A DNA stretch of 64,000 nucleotides from assembly GCF_000003815.2 (NCBI RefSeq), contig NW_023365773.1:604878-668877 (forward strand), written 5' to 3'. Below the pieces are notes generated by a model. That model had not been told where the DNA came from. It saw only the letters and a program-made list of their open reading frames with translations, and did not search any database. Positions within the stretch are counted from its first letter, which is position 1, and each line of letters opens with the position of its first letter. Shown one piece after another: positions 1-11,182 of this stretch. Source of the DNA: Branchiostoma floridae. Its lineage: Eukaryota; Chordata; Leptocardii; Amphioxiformes; Branchiostomatidae. A program made the translations under genes and the position numbers.

Positions 1-684
1 CGAACTACCTGTAATAAGTTTAATATAACAACTCACTTCATCCTAACGACTGTAAAAGAGGAACCATTAGCGGTTCAGAAAAGAAAATTGGCATGTAACC
101 TATAGAGACACTCACTCTTATACAATCCATAGCAGGTATACACAGGTCTGCCTGAGGTCAATAACATCAAGTTAGGACGTAAGGTTGTTGGCTTTGATAT
201 CCAGAGACTCCAATGCGCTGAGTTTATTTCAAAAAGCCGCTGACAATGGAATTGTACGTTCCAACCTAAGAAAGAAAGACAACATGTAGTAAAAATACAA
301 CAACATGAGACCTCATCTCGTGGCCACACCCTCTAGCTCTGCAGAAGTGAACTTGTTTTTTTACGGGCAAACAGCAATAATAAACCCAAGAATTGTCATA
401 CCTGAAGGAAGCAGTATCTCTCTAAACTTCTCTCTAAGTCTTCTCTGACTTTGTCTGTGGTGTAATATCGTGCAGCATCTGTTGCATGTCGGCAGCACAA
501 GTCACAGAACCACCATGATAGAATATTACTATGGTACCGTTACATCATAAAATAGTTAATACATCACATATTATACATATACATTTTCACGACAACATAA
601 CTACATAGAAATGCATTAGCTAACAGTCATATCGAACAGGAATACACCATGATGATATAGCCACCAAAGCATCCACATTTGCAC
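1..684. other. Left flank, no clear gene
   Basis: Apart from one weak candidate exon on the minus strand (402-478) I see no domain, RNA gene or repeat here. The sequence is AT-rich and resembles the intergenic DNA further right. It could be an intron or flank of a gene lying to the left of the window. Confidence 0.4.
402..478 (-). CDS. Possible internal exon of an unseen gene
   Basis: On the minus strand a CAG acceptor and a GTATGA donor bracket 77 bases. They read without a stop in one frame as a charged helical peptide containing YYTTDKVREDLERSLERYC. The composition looks coding and the splice signals fit, but the polypyrimidine tract is weak and no partner exon was found. It could be chance. 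I do not recognise a family. Confidence 0.22.
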
Positions 685-1170
685 TACAGTCAAACCTGTA
701 TTAGCCATCTTTGCATAGCAGCCACCTGGCCATAGTGGCCACTTTTTGTCTGTCCCTTGGATTCGTAATGATTAAGAAATAGGTTTAGCGGCCACCTGTC
801 CAACGCGGCCACGGCCACACGATTTCCGGTCCCGTTGATACAGAAACACTGCCTATTGCAACCATACTGCAGCCTTATGTCACCCTGGACCGAGTTTGAA
901 ATTGTAGATTGCGAGGATTTGGAGTTCCTGACAGGGTCATTTTGGCGGTAGCAGAAGGTATGCATGCCTTGAGCATTAAAGTGCAAGTCTTCGTCGGTGA
1001 ATTTACCGATCGAGACAATGTTACTTGGTGAGAAAGATTAGTGGGAACTGAAATCATGTGTAGCTTGCTCATGGTCAATTGATCAACATTTTCTCAATAG
1101 CGGCCACCTGTCTATAGTGGCCAGATTTCTCCAGTCCCTTGAGTGGCCGCTATAGACAGGTTTGACTGTA
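685..1170. mobile_element. MITE, Tc1/mariner-like, with perfect 15-bp terminal inverted repeats
   Basis: The ends are TACAGTCAAACCTGT at 685-699 and its exact reverse complement at 1156-1170. The termini read TA-CAGT...ACTG-TA, the usual pattern of IS630/Tc1/mariner elements with a TA target duplication. The interior contains several diverged copies of a GGCCACCTGTC-type subrepeat in both orientations, so it can fold back. No transposase is encoded, so it is non-autonomous. Confidence 0.72.
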
Positions 1171-1309
1171 TTCAGTAACCCAAACACCTTACAGCATTTT
1201 CAAAGGAAATTGATTCTTTTGTTCAATAAACAGACATAAGCACCATTGTAGTTAGTTTAACGTCTACTTCTATCATATATTACAATTGAAATTATGATTT
1301 GACCGCTTT

Positions 1310-1652
1310 CCATAAAACGACAGTTCACAGAAATGTACACTCGACCACTTGTATTGGCGCATTGCAAGAAAATATGCGATACATAACCTAATATTCAATT
1401 CTGTTTTAAGCGAAATGTCTTTAGATATCGTAATAATTGGTTTGCATTATCACAGTTTCGAGTTCAAGGTCAAATAAGACTCATAACTTCGAAACCCTTT
1501 GCGAGTCTTTCGCCATTTCCCCATTCCCAAAAAGGCCGAAATTTGGCAATTTGACGGTCTCCTTCGCCACTTTTCAAGATACGGCCGGGAGCGGTACTGC
1601 AGATTAGGCTCTCATAGGGTATGTACTCTTACCTTCTAAAAAGCGAGAATAT
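1310..1652. repeat. Inverted repeat, left arm, outer part
   Basis: This stretch is the reverse complement, with substitutions and small gaps, of roughly 6195-6550. The best-matching core (about 1455-1652) includes the strings CTCATAGGGTATG and CTTACCTTCTAAAA, found inverted near 6207-6237. The match stops at GCGAGAATAT (1643-1652), where the LINE begins. Confidence 0.75.
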
Positions 1653-4600
1653 GCAAGATAAACAGGAGATGAAAGAAGTACATGTTACATGCACATTCAG
1701 AACTGACTGCACCTCTGACTGGGCCACGTTTGCCTTCATGATTAAACATAGTGGGATGAATGGGACTCCTTTCAGTCACAAGAAAACAATGATTCACAAT
1801 GATAGTACAAAGTTGTCACTGATTATGATCTTGCTCCTAAGTGGAGATATTGAGATCAACCCAGGGCCAAGACCACCTAAGTTTCCCTGTGGGAGCTGTA
1901 ACAAAGCAGTACAGAATAAGCATGCTGCTATTTGTTGTGATGACTGCAATACGTGGTATCATAAGGACTGTATTGAGCTTGGCTCTCAGGTATACACTGT
2001 ATTAGAAACCCACCGATCATACTCATGGATATGCTGTGACTGCGGCATACCAAACTTTGCATCAGACATGTTCGACATCACTGATGACAGCTTTCATTCG
2101 GTAAATTCATTTGATACGCTGAACTCCAGCACAAGTTTGCCAGGTGACACACCAACGGCCACATCCACTCCACTTAGATCAAAGCAGGGGAAAACTCACA
2201 CTAGAGGTAATGGTCACAAAAAGGGGAGCAAGGCTAAACTCCTGCTGGTAAACTGCCAGAGTGTTAGAAACAAAACTGCTGAATTGGCAACTGTGATTGA
2301 CACTTATAAACCAGACATATTAGCAGGCACAGAGTCATGGCTCAATGAAAACATATCAAGCAGCGAAATATTCCCTGACAGCTATATAGTACACCGTAAA
2401 GACAGACAAACTGGCCCAGGAGGTGGTGTATTTCAGGCAAACAGGGATGATCTGATTGTCACACACAGAACAGATCTGGACACAGATTGTGAGATCATTT
2501 GGACACAAACCCAACTTGCAGGAAAGAAACCGCTTATGATCGGTACATACTACAGACCTCCATCAGATCAAGGCAGTAGTCTGGATGAGCTTGACAGCTC
2601 TATAAATAAAATGGGAACTAAGATAAACTCCGACAACGTAATCATTTTTGGAGATTTCAACACCCCTGGTATAAATTGGGATGTCAGCACAACAGACAAC
2701 GCTCAGAACCATACAGGGCAGGCACAGAAACTACTGCATTTAGTGGATAACCATGGGCTATTCCAAACAGTTCAGGAACCAACTAGAAATGGTAATCTTT
2801 TGGACCTGGTCTTAGTTAATAACCCAAACATAATTGAAAAGACCACAGTAGTTCCGGGAATAAGTGACCATGACATGGTTCTAGTGGACGTGAACTTGGC
2901 ACCCAAACAGAACAAAAAACCAAAAAGGAAAGTGTACATTCGCACGAAATCTGACGAGCCGGCTATCAAGAATGACCTTGAGGACTATGCTACAAACTTT
3001 AACCAGAGAACAAAAGACATGTCGGTGACACAGAAATGGGATGACTTCAAAGGAAAAATGAAGCACACAATGAACAAGCACATTCCTAGTAAAATGACAT
3101 CAAGCAGATACAACCTGCCTTGGTTTAACAGAAACTTAAGAAGACACTGTCGGAAGAAACAACGTCTTTACAATAAAGCTAAGAGAACAGGGCAAGAGGA
3201 AGACTGGAACAAGTACAAGAAAGTAAAAAAAGGAGTACAGAAAAGCATAAGATCAGCACATTCAAAATACGTGGCGAACATACTTGGAGAAGCTATAACT
3301 GACAAACCCAAAACATTCTGGTCATACATAAAAGGCCTGAGGAGAGACCTTGTTGGGGTAGCCACTCTGAAGGTGGGGAGCACCATTATAAGTGACAGTG
3401 AAAAGAAAGCAGAAGCACTCAGTTCACAGTTTAAAAGTGTATTCACAGAAGAAGACACCACAGACATGCCATCTCTTGGAAACCCCTGCACCACTCCTAT
3501 GGAACATATAGACATTTCTACGTATGGTGTAGAAAAAATGTTGCAAGGCCTTAATCCGTCCAAAGCATCCGGGCCCGACCAAATACCGCCTTGGTTCCTC
3601 AAAATGACAGCCAGTGAAATCGCACCTGTTTTGACTAACATTTTCCAACAATCGCTTGACACAGGAGAAATCCCCCAAGACTGGAGAGATGCAAACATAT
3701 GCGCCATTTTCAAAAAGGGAGATAGAGCGGTTCCCAGTAACTACAGACCTGTTTCACTTACCTGTATTTCCTGTAAACTACTCGAACACATTATTCATAG
3801 CCATATCATGAAACACTTGGAAGGCCACAATATACTAACGGACTACCAGCATGGTTTCAGAGCAAAGCGATCAACAGAAACACAGCTTGTTTTAACAGTT
3901 CACGACATAGCTGGGGCATTGAACAATAAAAGACAGGTGGATCTAGCAATACTTGATTTCACTAAAGCCTTCGACAAAGTCCCACATAGCAGACTCATAA
4001 CAAAACTGGAGTACTATGGAATTCAAGGTTCTACATTAAACTGGTTAAAGGCTTTCCTGACGAATAGAGAGCAAACGGTAGTGGTAGAAGGGAAGGCCTC
4101 AGCTCCAGTTAAAGTAGCATCGGGAGTTCCGCAAGGGACTGTTCTGGGACCATTGCTCTTCCTCTTGTACATAAACGACTTGCCAGACCAGCTCGATTCA
4201 AGTGTGAGGTTATTCGCCGATGATTGTCTGCTATATATAGAGGTATCTGCAAAGAATGACTCACAACTTCTTCAGAAAGATCTGAACACCCTGGAAGAAT
4301 GGCAAAGGAAATGGCTTATGCAGTTCAATCCTGATAAGTGCTATATCATGCACATAACGAACAAACGCACGCCAAATGTGTCCCCTTACCAGTTTTGTGG
4401 TCAGACATTAGCAACCACAAAAAGCCACCCATACCTAGGTGTTACGTTAACAACTGGGCTGAAGTGGGGTGTCCATGTTAACAAAATAACAACCAAGGCT
4501 AAACAGACATTGGGAGTGATCAAACGTAACTTGTGGGCATGCCCAGCCCGCGTAAAATCACTTGCATACACGTCACTGGTAAGACCTAACCTTGAATATG

Positions 4601-5046
4601 CTGCAACAGTATGGGATCCGTATACAAAGAAAGACAAAGATAAACTTGAAAGGGTACAGAACCAAGCTGCCCGATTCTGTACAAACAACTACAACAGGGA
4701 TGCTAGTGTTACTAAAATGAAAACAGATCTACAGTGGACATCACTTGAAGACAGAAGGAAAATGTCCAGACTTTGCATGATGTACAAAATGACCAATAAG
4801 CTGGTGGACGTACCGACTGATAAGTATCTAATACCAGCTCAAAAAAGAACAAGAAACAGCCATGACTTCAAGTACCAGAGTTTCCAAGCTAGGATTGATG
4901 TGTTCAAAAATTCGTATTTTCCCAGAACTATCGTAGATTGGAATTTGTTATCACCAAGTACAGTAGGGGCATCTTCTCTGGATAGTTTTAAAGAACGCTT
5001 GCAGTTAGATGTGCAAAAGTTAGGTGTGACGGGTCGTTCGGTGTAA
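1621..5046 (+). CDS. LINE ORF2-type polyprotein: 2A-like peptide, PHD finger, APE endonuclease, reverse transcriptase
   Basis: The 1141-residue ORF encodes the retrotransposition machinery. A 2A-like motif GDIEINPGP lies at residues 75-83. A C4HC3 PHD-type zinc finger follows (about 90-141: CGSC, CDDC, WYHKDC, CCDC). The APE-like endonuclease spans about 205-425 (LVNCQSVRNK, IIFGDFN, GISDHD). The reverse transcriptase spans about 650-930 (KKGDRAVPSNYRPVSL, LDFTKAFDKVPH, GVPQGTVLGPLLF, LFADD with the catalytic Asp pair at 867-868). A CR1-like C-terminal region ends the protein. There are no internal stops. The ATG at 1621 lies in host flanking DNA, so an in-frame ATG at 1651 or later is the likelier native start. 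The element runs opposite to the four host genes. Confidence 0.9.
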   Translation: MYSYLLKSENMQDKQEMKEVHVTCTFRTDCTSDWATFAFMIKHSGMNGTPFSHKKTMIHNDSTKLSLIMILLLSGDIEINPGPRPPKFPCGSCNKAVQNKHAAICCDDCNTWYHKDCIELGSQVYTVLETHRSYSWICCDCGIPNFASDMFDITDDSFHSVNSFDTLNSSTSLPGDTPTATSTPLRSKQGKTHTRGNGHKKGSKAKLLLVNCQSVRNKTAELATVIDTYKPDILAGTESWLNENISSSEIFPDSYIVHRKDRQTGPGGGVFQANRDDLIVTHRTDLDTDCEIIWTQTQLAGKKPLMIGTYYRPPSDQGSSLDELDSSINKMGTKINSDNVIIFGDFNTPGINWDVSTTDNAQNHTGQAQKLLHLVDNHGLFQTVQEPTRNGNLLDLVLVNNPNIIEKTTVVPGISDHDMVLVDVNLAPKQNKKPKRKVYIRTKSDEPAIKNDLEDYATNFNQRTKDMSVTQKWDDFKGKMKHTMNKHIPSKMTSSRYNLPWFNRNLRRHCRKKQRLYNKAKRTGQEEDWNKYKKVKKGVQKSIRSAHSKYVANILGEAITDKPKTFWSYIKGLRRDLVGVATLKVGSTIISDSEKKAEALSSQFKSVFTEEDTTDMPSLGNPCTTPMEHIDISTYGVEKMLQGLNPSKASGPDQIPPWFLKMTASEIAPVLTNIFQQSLDTGEIPQDWRDANICAIFKKGDRAVPSNYRPVSLTCISCKLLEHIIHSHIMKHLEGHNILTDYQHGFRAKRSTETQLVLTVHDIAGALNNKRQVDLAILDFTKAFDKVPHSRLITKLEYYGIQGSTLNWLKAFLTNREQTVVVEGKASAPVKVASGVPQGTVLGPLLFLLYINDLPDQLDSSVRLFADDCLLYIEVSAKNDSQLLQKDLNTLEEWQRKWLMQFNPDKCYIMHITNKRTPNVSPYQFCGQTLATTKSHPYLGVTLTTGLKWGVHVNKITTKAKQTLGVIKRNLWACPARVKSLAYTSLVRPNLEYAATVWDPYTKKDKDKLERVQNQAARFCTNNYNRDASVTKMKTDLQWTSLEDRRKMSRLCMMYKMTNKLVDVPTDKYLIPAQKRTRNSHDFKYQSFQARIDVFKNSYFPRTIVDWNLLSPSTVGASSLDSFKERLQLDVQKLGVTGRSV
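1843..1869 (+). other. 2A-like translational recoding motif
   Basis: The codons read GDIEINPGP, matching the D-(V/I)-E-x-N-P-G-P consensus at which ribosomes skip the final Gly-Pro bond. Leucine-rich residues precede it (SLIMILLLSG), as is common for 2A. Skipping would release about 82 N-terminal residues from the PHD-endonuclease-RT protein. 2A-like motifs are known at this position in CR1-type LINEs of amphioxus and sea urchin. Activity here is inferred. Confidence 0.75.
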
Positions 5047-5121
5047 TATAACCAGCTGCTGCCGCGCCGCGCGCCTGCGAAGCTGGTGTGTTACGCCGAA
5101 TGGCGGTTATACCGGCTATAT

Positions 5122-5142
5122 AGATACAGATACAGATACAGA
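5122..5142 (+). repeat. LINE 3' tail of GATACA repeats
   Basis: Three to four copies of a GATACA hexamer end the LINE at its junction with the inverted-repeat arm. Short microsatellite tails instead of poly(A) are typical of CR1/L2 elements and mark where target-primed reverse transcription began. Confidence 0.7.
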
Positions 5143-5146
5143 ATTA

Positions 5147-5370
5147 CACTTAAAGCCAACGAATTTTCGACCAAACAGGTCCAGGATCCTTCACACACAT
5201 TTACAATGACCTGAAAGACGTTTAATATCACAATTTGGCACAGAAAGGAGCGATGATTAAGTGTGAGGGTTGAACTCATGTCACATCCGTCGAAGCGCCG
5301 CCTACATTCTCGTACACATCAAGTCTTGTCCGTAATTAGTAAGTTTAGGATAAATGCGGACATCATTCAC
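5147..5370. repeat. Inverted repeat, left arm, inner part
   Basis: Homology to the right arm resumes here after the LINE (ATTACACTTA, then GGCACAGAAAGGAGCGATG and CTCATGTCACATCCGTC, both found inverted near 6050-6110). Similarity fades towards 5370. Confidence 0.7.
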
Positions 5371-5964
5371 TTTCCGTGGAGAACTTGAGCCTTAGACGCA
5401 ACTTTCCATCCGCTTATATGGGATAAGGGACTGTCAGGGAAGCCCGAACGTCACTCAGAAAACAACACGGTTTCCTCCCTAACATCTGCTTGGAGACCTT
5501 ATGTAATTCCAAACATTTAATTTGCTAAACTGTCCTTCCGCTTAATATGTAACGTAATAACAAATATCTGGACACCAGCCCACAGAATTCTGTACGAAGG
5601 ACATACCTCCAAATTGTATGCAGGTTATATGGACCGGTTAACTAAGAATACTGTATGATGCCTGATAACGTTGTGTTGCATGAAATCGCGCGCCTTTTGG
5701 TAGGAGAGAAAATACCTTTACAGAACAATTAATTTACCGTTCCAGACCGCTACAAACATGTACCACGTTTTCAGTGATCCAGTCTGTACAAGTAGTCTAT
5801 ATTCTTCAGTTACATGTATGGCACGCTAGTATATGCTACATATATGGGCTTCTGATATCATTTTGTTGTCTATTGGCAAGTTGTCTATTGTAATAGCGGA
5901 TTAATTTGAGTGTTATACTCGGGCAAGAATTTGCAATAAACATTTATTATAAAGTTCAAGGAAA
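5371..5964. other. Spacer of the inverted repeat, no gene
   Basis: AT-rich DNA between the two arms. I see no ORF of note, no RNA gene and no mobile-element signature. Confidence 0.4.
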
Positions 5965-6550
5965 TGCAAATATGGCGAAATAAATCCTTAAAATACTCAG
6001 AACGGATAAAACGTTGTGCTAACACGAATGTAGGCGGCACTTTGACGGATGTGACATGAGCTTAACCCCGCACTTAAACATCGCTCCTTTCTGTGCCATC
6101 GCGTGTTGTGAAAACTCTTACATGTAATTCTACATGCACCGGAAGATTTTCAGACCCGTTTGGTCGATTGTTCACTTTCGTTAAGTGTAATGCCTGGAAT
6201 ATTCTCGCGTTTTAGAAGGTAAGAGTGCATACCCTATGAGAGCCTAATCTGCAGTACAGTTCCCGGCCGTATCATGAAAAGTGGCGAAGGACACCGTCAA
6301 ATTGCCAAATTTTTGTCTTTTCGGGAATGGGGAAATGGCGAAAGGCTCGCAAAGGGGTTTGAGATTTTGAGGCTTACCTTGAACTTGAAACTGTGACAAT
6401 GTTGAACCACGTGTAACAATATCTTAAGACATTTCGCTTCAAACATAACTGAATGTTAGTTTATATATTACACGTTTGTCTCGTAATTCACCAATAACAG
6501 TGTATGCGTGTACATTTCCTGTAAATTGTCGTTTTATAAAAACGATATTT
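5965..6550. repeat. Inverted repeat, right arm (intact)
   Basis: This is the uninterrupted counterpart of 1310-1652 plus 5147-5370. A shorter degenerate copy in the same orientation lies at about 37965-38120, again just downstream of one of the four genes (gene C). The segment is therefore part of the gene-family duplication unit, not only a local hairpin. Confidence 0.7.
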
Positions 6551-6694
6551 CATTTTCCCACTTTAGGTATAGGGTTTTTTCCATGGTTAATACTGATTGA
6601 AGGAGGCCATGTAAATATACACATTTCCTCATTTTTCATTTATACATATATCAATGAAAAAGCCAGACTAGTCCATTAATAAAATCGCACACGC

Positions 6695-7874
6695 ACATGT
6701 CGTTACAAAATATTTATTTTCATTCCTGTACAAAACATACACCGTACGGTAATTGAGCAAATATGTACATTTAATTTATAGATCTTTAACTACAATGTAA
6801 CATAAATATATACAGTATATATACAACACAAGAAATAGATCTAAAAGAACGGCCTCTTATAGAACATATCCAGCTTTGAGGGAATCACAATTTGATAAGT
6901 TTCTTTCGAAGTCACGCATAACGCTGTAATAGCGAATAGTAATGTTATGCTTTACGTTAATATTACATGGAATATGCTATACATTTATAATAACGGTGAT
7001 AATGAAGGAATTTCTGTGTAGTGTATACAGTTAAAGATTATACTTTATCTTGCAGTATGTTTCAGCTGTGACAAGCACACATCTAGAACTTTGACAAAGT
7101 TACAAATGATACTGTGTTTTCAACTTAACATTACATGGATGTTATAGTTACAAGGAGATTTAGAAGGAATTTGCCACCAAAAGACTAGGTGCTTGTTAGA
7201 GATGGAGACTGAGAGGGGGAAAGCTAAAAAACGGGCCTAACATTTAGTAACAATATGTGTCAAACCCCTTCAGAATAGTACTTGTTCTGAGTTTCCCTAG
7301 CACATATGGTACATTTATGAAAGAGGTAGATATGCAACTAAAAATAGATACATTTGTGTCGGTTGGGATGTTACTGACCTGTGCGTCCATAAACTTACAT
7401 AAAGTTACAGGTATCAGATGGACTTGATCCCTGAATATCAATCCCTGTTCACACGTCTTTTGTATGCAGACCATTACATGGATAGCAAATAGGAGACACG
7501 TGATGTTTGAATGGCCTGCTAATTGCTATAGCGATAATTCTTGGGTATCAATACCTGTTTATGTGACTGTATTTTGTACACAAACCATTACAGGGCGGGT
7601 AACATTAAGGGAACACGATGTTTGGGTGACTTGCTTAGTGATATCTCTAGAATATTTGTGTCTTGAAGCTGGTATTACTCATAATTACTAGTTAAGGTGA
7701 CAAAACTTAGAAATGATTTCACTTGGTTCCCTCTCAGAAGTTACCGAGGTGTGATGTCTAGCTCTAGCGCCTACTACTAGTAGGGATGATAAATTTTATG
7801 CTGCATAGCTCATATCATTATGGGGAACAAATGAAACACGAGCTGTCAGGAGAGAGAGCCAACCTAGAGTGACA
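6695..7874 (-). other. Gene A 3' UTR
   Basis: Non-coding DNA between the stop codon of gene A and its presumed poly(A) site. It shares blocks with the same interval of gene B (for example around 7295-7480 and 22800-22990), so it has been duplicated with the gene. Confidence 0.6.
6713..6718 (-). terminator. Gene A poly(A) signal AATAAA
   Basis: AATAAA on the minus strand, inside a block (AATATTTATTT followed by TGTACAAA on the plus strand) that recurs near 22082, 38614 and 52280 downstream of genes B, C and D. That recurrence supports this as the real 3' end. Confidence 0.6.
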
Positions 7875-10800
7875 TTAGCTACATCTGCGACCTTTGTGCT
7901 CAATCAAAACCTTCAGCTGCCCGACCTTCACGCGTATCCAATATCTCTCCCTCCTCAACTCCTCCCACTGCTGTTCCTCCCTCCGTACATCCTCCCCACC
8001 TAATTCCACAGACTCGCCCTCATCAGCCTGGCTGCCGTCATACAGGAGGTCATTAGATAACCACTTGTAAGCCTTTCCCTTCATGGTTCTCACAAAATCT
8101 CTGACTCCTTCTGCACTGAACCTGTTATCTTGAAAGTCGACACTCTTCACATCTGTCCTAACCTTCAGCCATGCAGCTATGGCGGGGAGGGACTCGTCAC
8201 GGATGGAATTGTTATCAATATCTACTTGTGTCAGGAATGGAAGGTTGGTGAAGGCAGCTGCTAGTTCTCTAACATCAGACAACTTGTCATAACTAAGGTC
8301 CACCTTCTTCAGATTCTGACATGAACGAAGACCTTCAGCAAGACCAGGCACTGCCTGATCAGTAATGTCGTTGTGGCTGAGATCTATCTCCTCCAAGTTA
8401 AGGAGCGGAGGTAAGAAGTCTCCCCTTTTAGACAACTTGTTATGACTAAGGTTCACCTTCTTCAGGTTCTGACATAAAGTAATACCCTTAGAAAGACCAG
8501 GCACTGCCTCATCACTAATGGAATTGTGACTGAGGTCAATCTCCTCCAAGTTAGGGAGGGGAGGTAAGAAGTCTCCCCCGTCAGACAACTTGTTATGACT
8601 AAGGTTCACCTTCTTCAGGTTTTGACATGAACAAAGACCTTTAGCAAGACCAGGTACTGCCTTATCACTAATGGCATTGTGACTGAGGTCTATCTCCTCC
8701 AAGGTGGGAATGGGAAGTAAGAAATCTCCCATGTTAGACAACTTGTTATGGCTAAGGTTCAACTTCTTTAGCTTCTGACATGAACCAAGAACTTTAGAAA
8801 GACCAGGCACTGCCTTATCATTGATGTCATTGTAACTTAGATCCATCTCATCCAAAAAAGGCAGGTGTTGGAACAGAGTTGAGAGTTTAATTATGTTGTC
8901 CAATGACCAATCCTTCAGCTTCAGCTTCCTTAACAGATGCTTCACTCCATACAGCTGGTTGATGTGTTCAGCTTCCTCCTTACCCTGACAGCTGACACAA
9001 AGTGCTAACTCCTGCAGGTTGGACAGCTGTGGGAGGAACTTCAGTAGAAGGTGGACTGCAGTGACGGGTAGTGAAACATCCCCATCCAGCCAAGAGAACT
9101 CTCTGGATGTAAGATCAAGTTTTGTTACCTGGCTGGCTTCTGTTCTGCGTGTGAGGAGAGACTGGAGATCGGGCGACATTCTGACATTGTTTTTAGTCTC
9201 TACCTGCAGCTGTTGGGGCTGCTTTAGCAACAACATCAGCGCCCCCTTATTGGATATGTCATTAATGGAGAGATTGACACTGTTCAAGATCGGACATGAA
9301 GCAAGGCCTGTAGCAAGACCAGACACTGCCTCATCACTAATGGCATTGTGACTGAGATCTATCTCCTCCAACTTGGGGAGGGGAGGTAAGAAGTCTCCCC
9401 TGTCAGACAACTTGTTATGACTAAGGTATATCTTTTTCAGGTTCTGACATGAACCAAGGCCTCCAGCAAGACCAGGCACTGCCTCATCACTAATGACATT
9501 GTAACTGAGATCTATCTCCTCCAAGTTGGGGAGGGGAGGTAAGAAGTCTCCCCTGTCAGACAACTTGTTATCACTAAGGTTCACCTTCTTCAGGTTCTGA
9601 CATGAACCAAGACTGTCAGCAAGACCAGTCACTGCCTCGTCACTGATGGCGTTGTGACTGAGGTCTATCTCCTGCAAGTTTGGTAAGTGTGGTAAGAAGT
9701 CCCCCCTGTCAGACAACTTGTTATGACTAAGGTTTACCTTCTTCAGGTTCTGACATGAAGCAAGACCTTCAGCAAGACCAGACGCTGCTTCATCGTTAAT
9801 GGTATTGTGACTAAGGCATAGATCCTCCAAGTTGGGGAGGGGAGGTAAGTCTAGAATATAACATTTAGCAAGTTTTAAAACATTTAAGTTTCTGTACAAA
9901 GCAAGGCACCTTCTTGACATTGACTGGGCATTCCTTTTCTCGTCGTCTGGTAATGAAGACTTTGTGCCATGCAGTGCTAATGTGCTGAGAGATGGTGCGA
10001 ATAGAAAATACGGTGCCATCTTGGAAAAATATTCTATAATAAACCCTTTCATCTTAATTGTCAGTATTTTCAGAAAGGGGCAGTGCAAAAGGTACTTCTG
10101 AACGTGACCAACTACTAAGGCTTCGTCATTTAGCTTGAAGTACAAGCTCTCAGCATGCATCGAGTCAGTCTGGAGTAAGGGCAAGTAACTTAAGCAGCTG
10201 ATTTGTTGGTCATGACTGACATCTTTTACAGCTTTAGACATGTTGAATGGATACATTTTAAGTAGGTGTTTACATTCCAATCTGCTAGGTAACTTTATAT
10301 CTCTGATTGCTCTGGTTTTGGACATGAAATTTGCCAGACTGTGGAGCCCATGGAAGGATATTTCTGGCAGAGAGAGCAAATCAAGAGTTTTCTCTGGGAA
10401 CAAGGATTCTACGACTGGAGTCAGTAAATCTACTTGTTTTGCTTCCACTGTTGCAGTGACAACATGTAATTTGTGATCGAATGCTCCAAGTCCTACATCT
10501 GACTGAATGAGCAAGTTAAAAAACTGAAGCAGGTGGTCTCTATGGCTGTCTGACTGGCCCAGCAAATGGGCAACACAGTAACAACTGAGAGGGAGAGCAG
10601 ATGATTTCTTAACGAAATCTCTCAGCGGTAGCTCCCCCTCTGTATTTGTTGTAACCATGTGTACGACCCACTTTGCAATGAGAAATTGTCGTATGCTGTC
10701 ATGTACAAACTGGAAAGAGCCAGTGTCTTCAGGATCTCCAGATAGCAGTCCTAAGCTAGACTGATGGATATCATCCCATTCTAGCTGGTCAGGATGCACA

Positions 10801-11182
10801 AGAGATTGCTTGTTCTTTGATTTATTCTGATAGGCTTTTTTTCCTAACACTAGGCAGGCAGATTTACAAGAGGACTCGAATCCTCCATCACTCACATTAT
10901 TTTGGGAAGAAAACTTTCTCACACGCCACATAGCTACAAACTCCACAAACATTGATAATGTATGAGGAAAACTTTGATACTGTTTCCAGTACTCACACAA
11001 GTAAGAGTGGAAAAACCTGTCCCTGATGAGGTGCTTAACCAGTAAGTTACTTGGCCAGCTCTCCTGGATTGATCTTTCCGTGTCTTTATCAGTCTCGAAG
11101 AAGTCTTGGATGCAGTCATCCCAGGCCAAGGCGTCTTCACCGGTTGGGTACATTAAAGTGATGACTGTGCTGCTGCGTGGTG
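7875..11182 (-). CDS. Gene A terminal exon: NACHT-type WHD remnant, LRRs, cap
   Basis: The exon begins after a TTTTTTCAG acceptor in phase 1 and encodes about 1,100 residues. The first 200 resemble the helical and winged-helix part that follows the nucleotide-binding core of NLR proteins: SNLLVKHLIRDRFFHSYLCE, a FVEF element, then FQFVHDSIRQFLIAKW, the counterpart of the NLR FxFxHxSxQEFLAA motif. No Walker A or B sequence precedes it. LRRs follow in two blocks, separated by a segment with LPVTAVHLLLKFLPQLSNLQ. The cap (last ~100 residues) has FSAEGVRDFVRTMKGKAY and REEQQW. Closest to the terminal exon of gene D in the winged-helix part (LPLSCYCVAHLLGQSDSHRD). Confidence 0.8.

Larger units (their letters stand above)
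1653..5146 (+). mobile_element. CR1-like non-LTR retrotransposon (LINE)
   Basis: The boundaries come from comparing the interrupted left arm of the inverted repeat with its intact right arm: homology breaks after 1652 and resumes at about 5147. The element carries one long ORF (PHD finger, APE-type endonuclease, reverse transcriptase), a short GC-rich 3' UTR and a 3' tail of GATACA repeats, as in CR1/L2-type LINEs. Compared with the intact arm, a few bases (TCCAGGC) are missing at the insertion site, and no clear target duplication is seen. The uninterrupted ORF suggests a young insertion. A 5' truncation is possible because the ORF is open right up to the junction. Confidence 0.85.

Noticed and set aside
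690-986. Minus-strand ORF within the MITE
   Set aside because: No transposase motif; its residues follow from the element's subrepeats.
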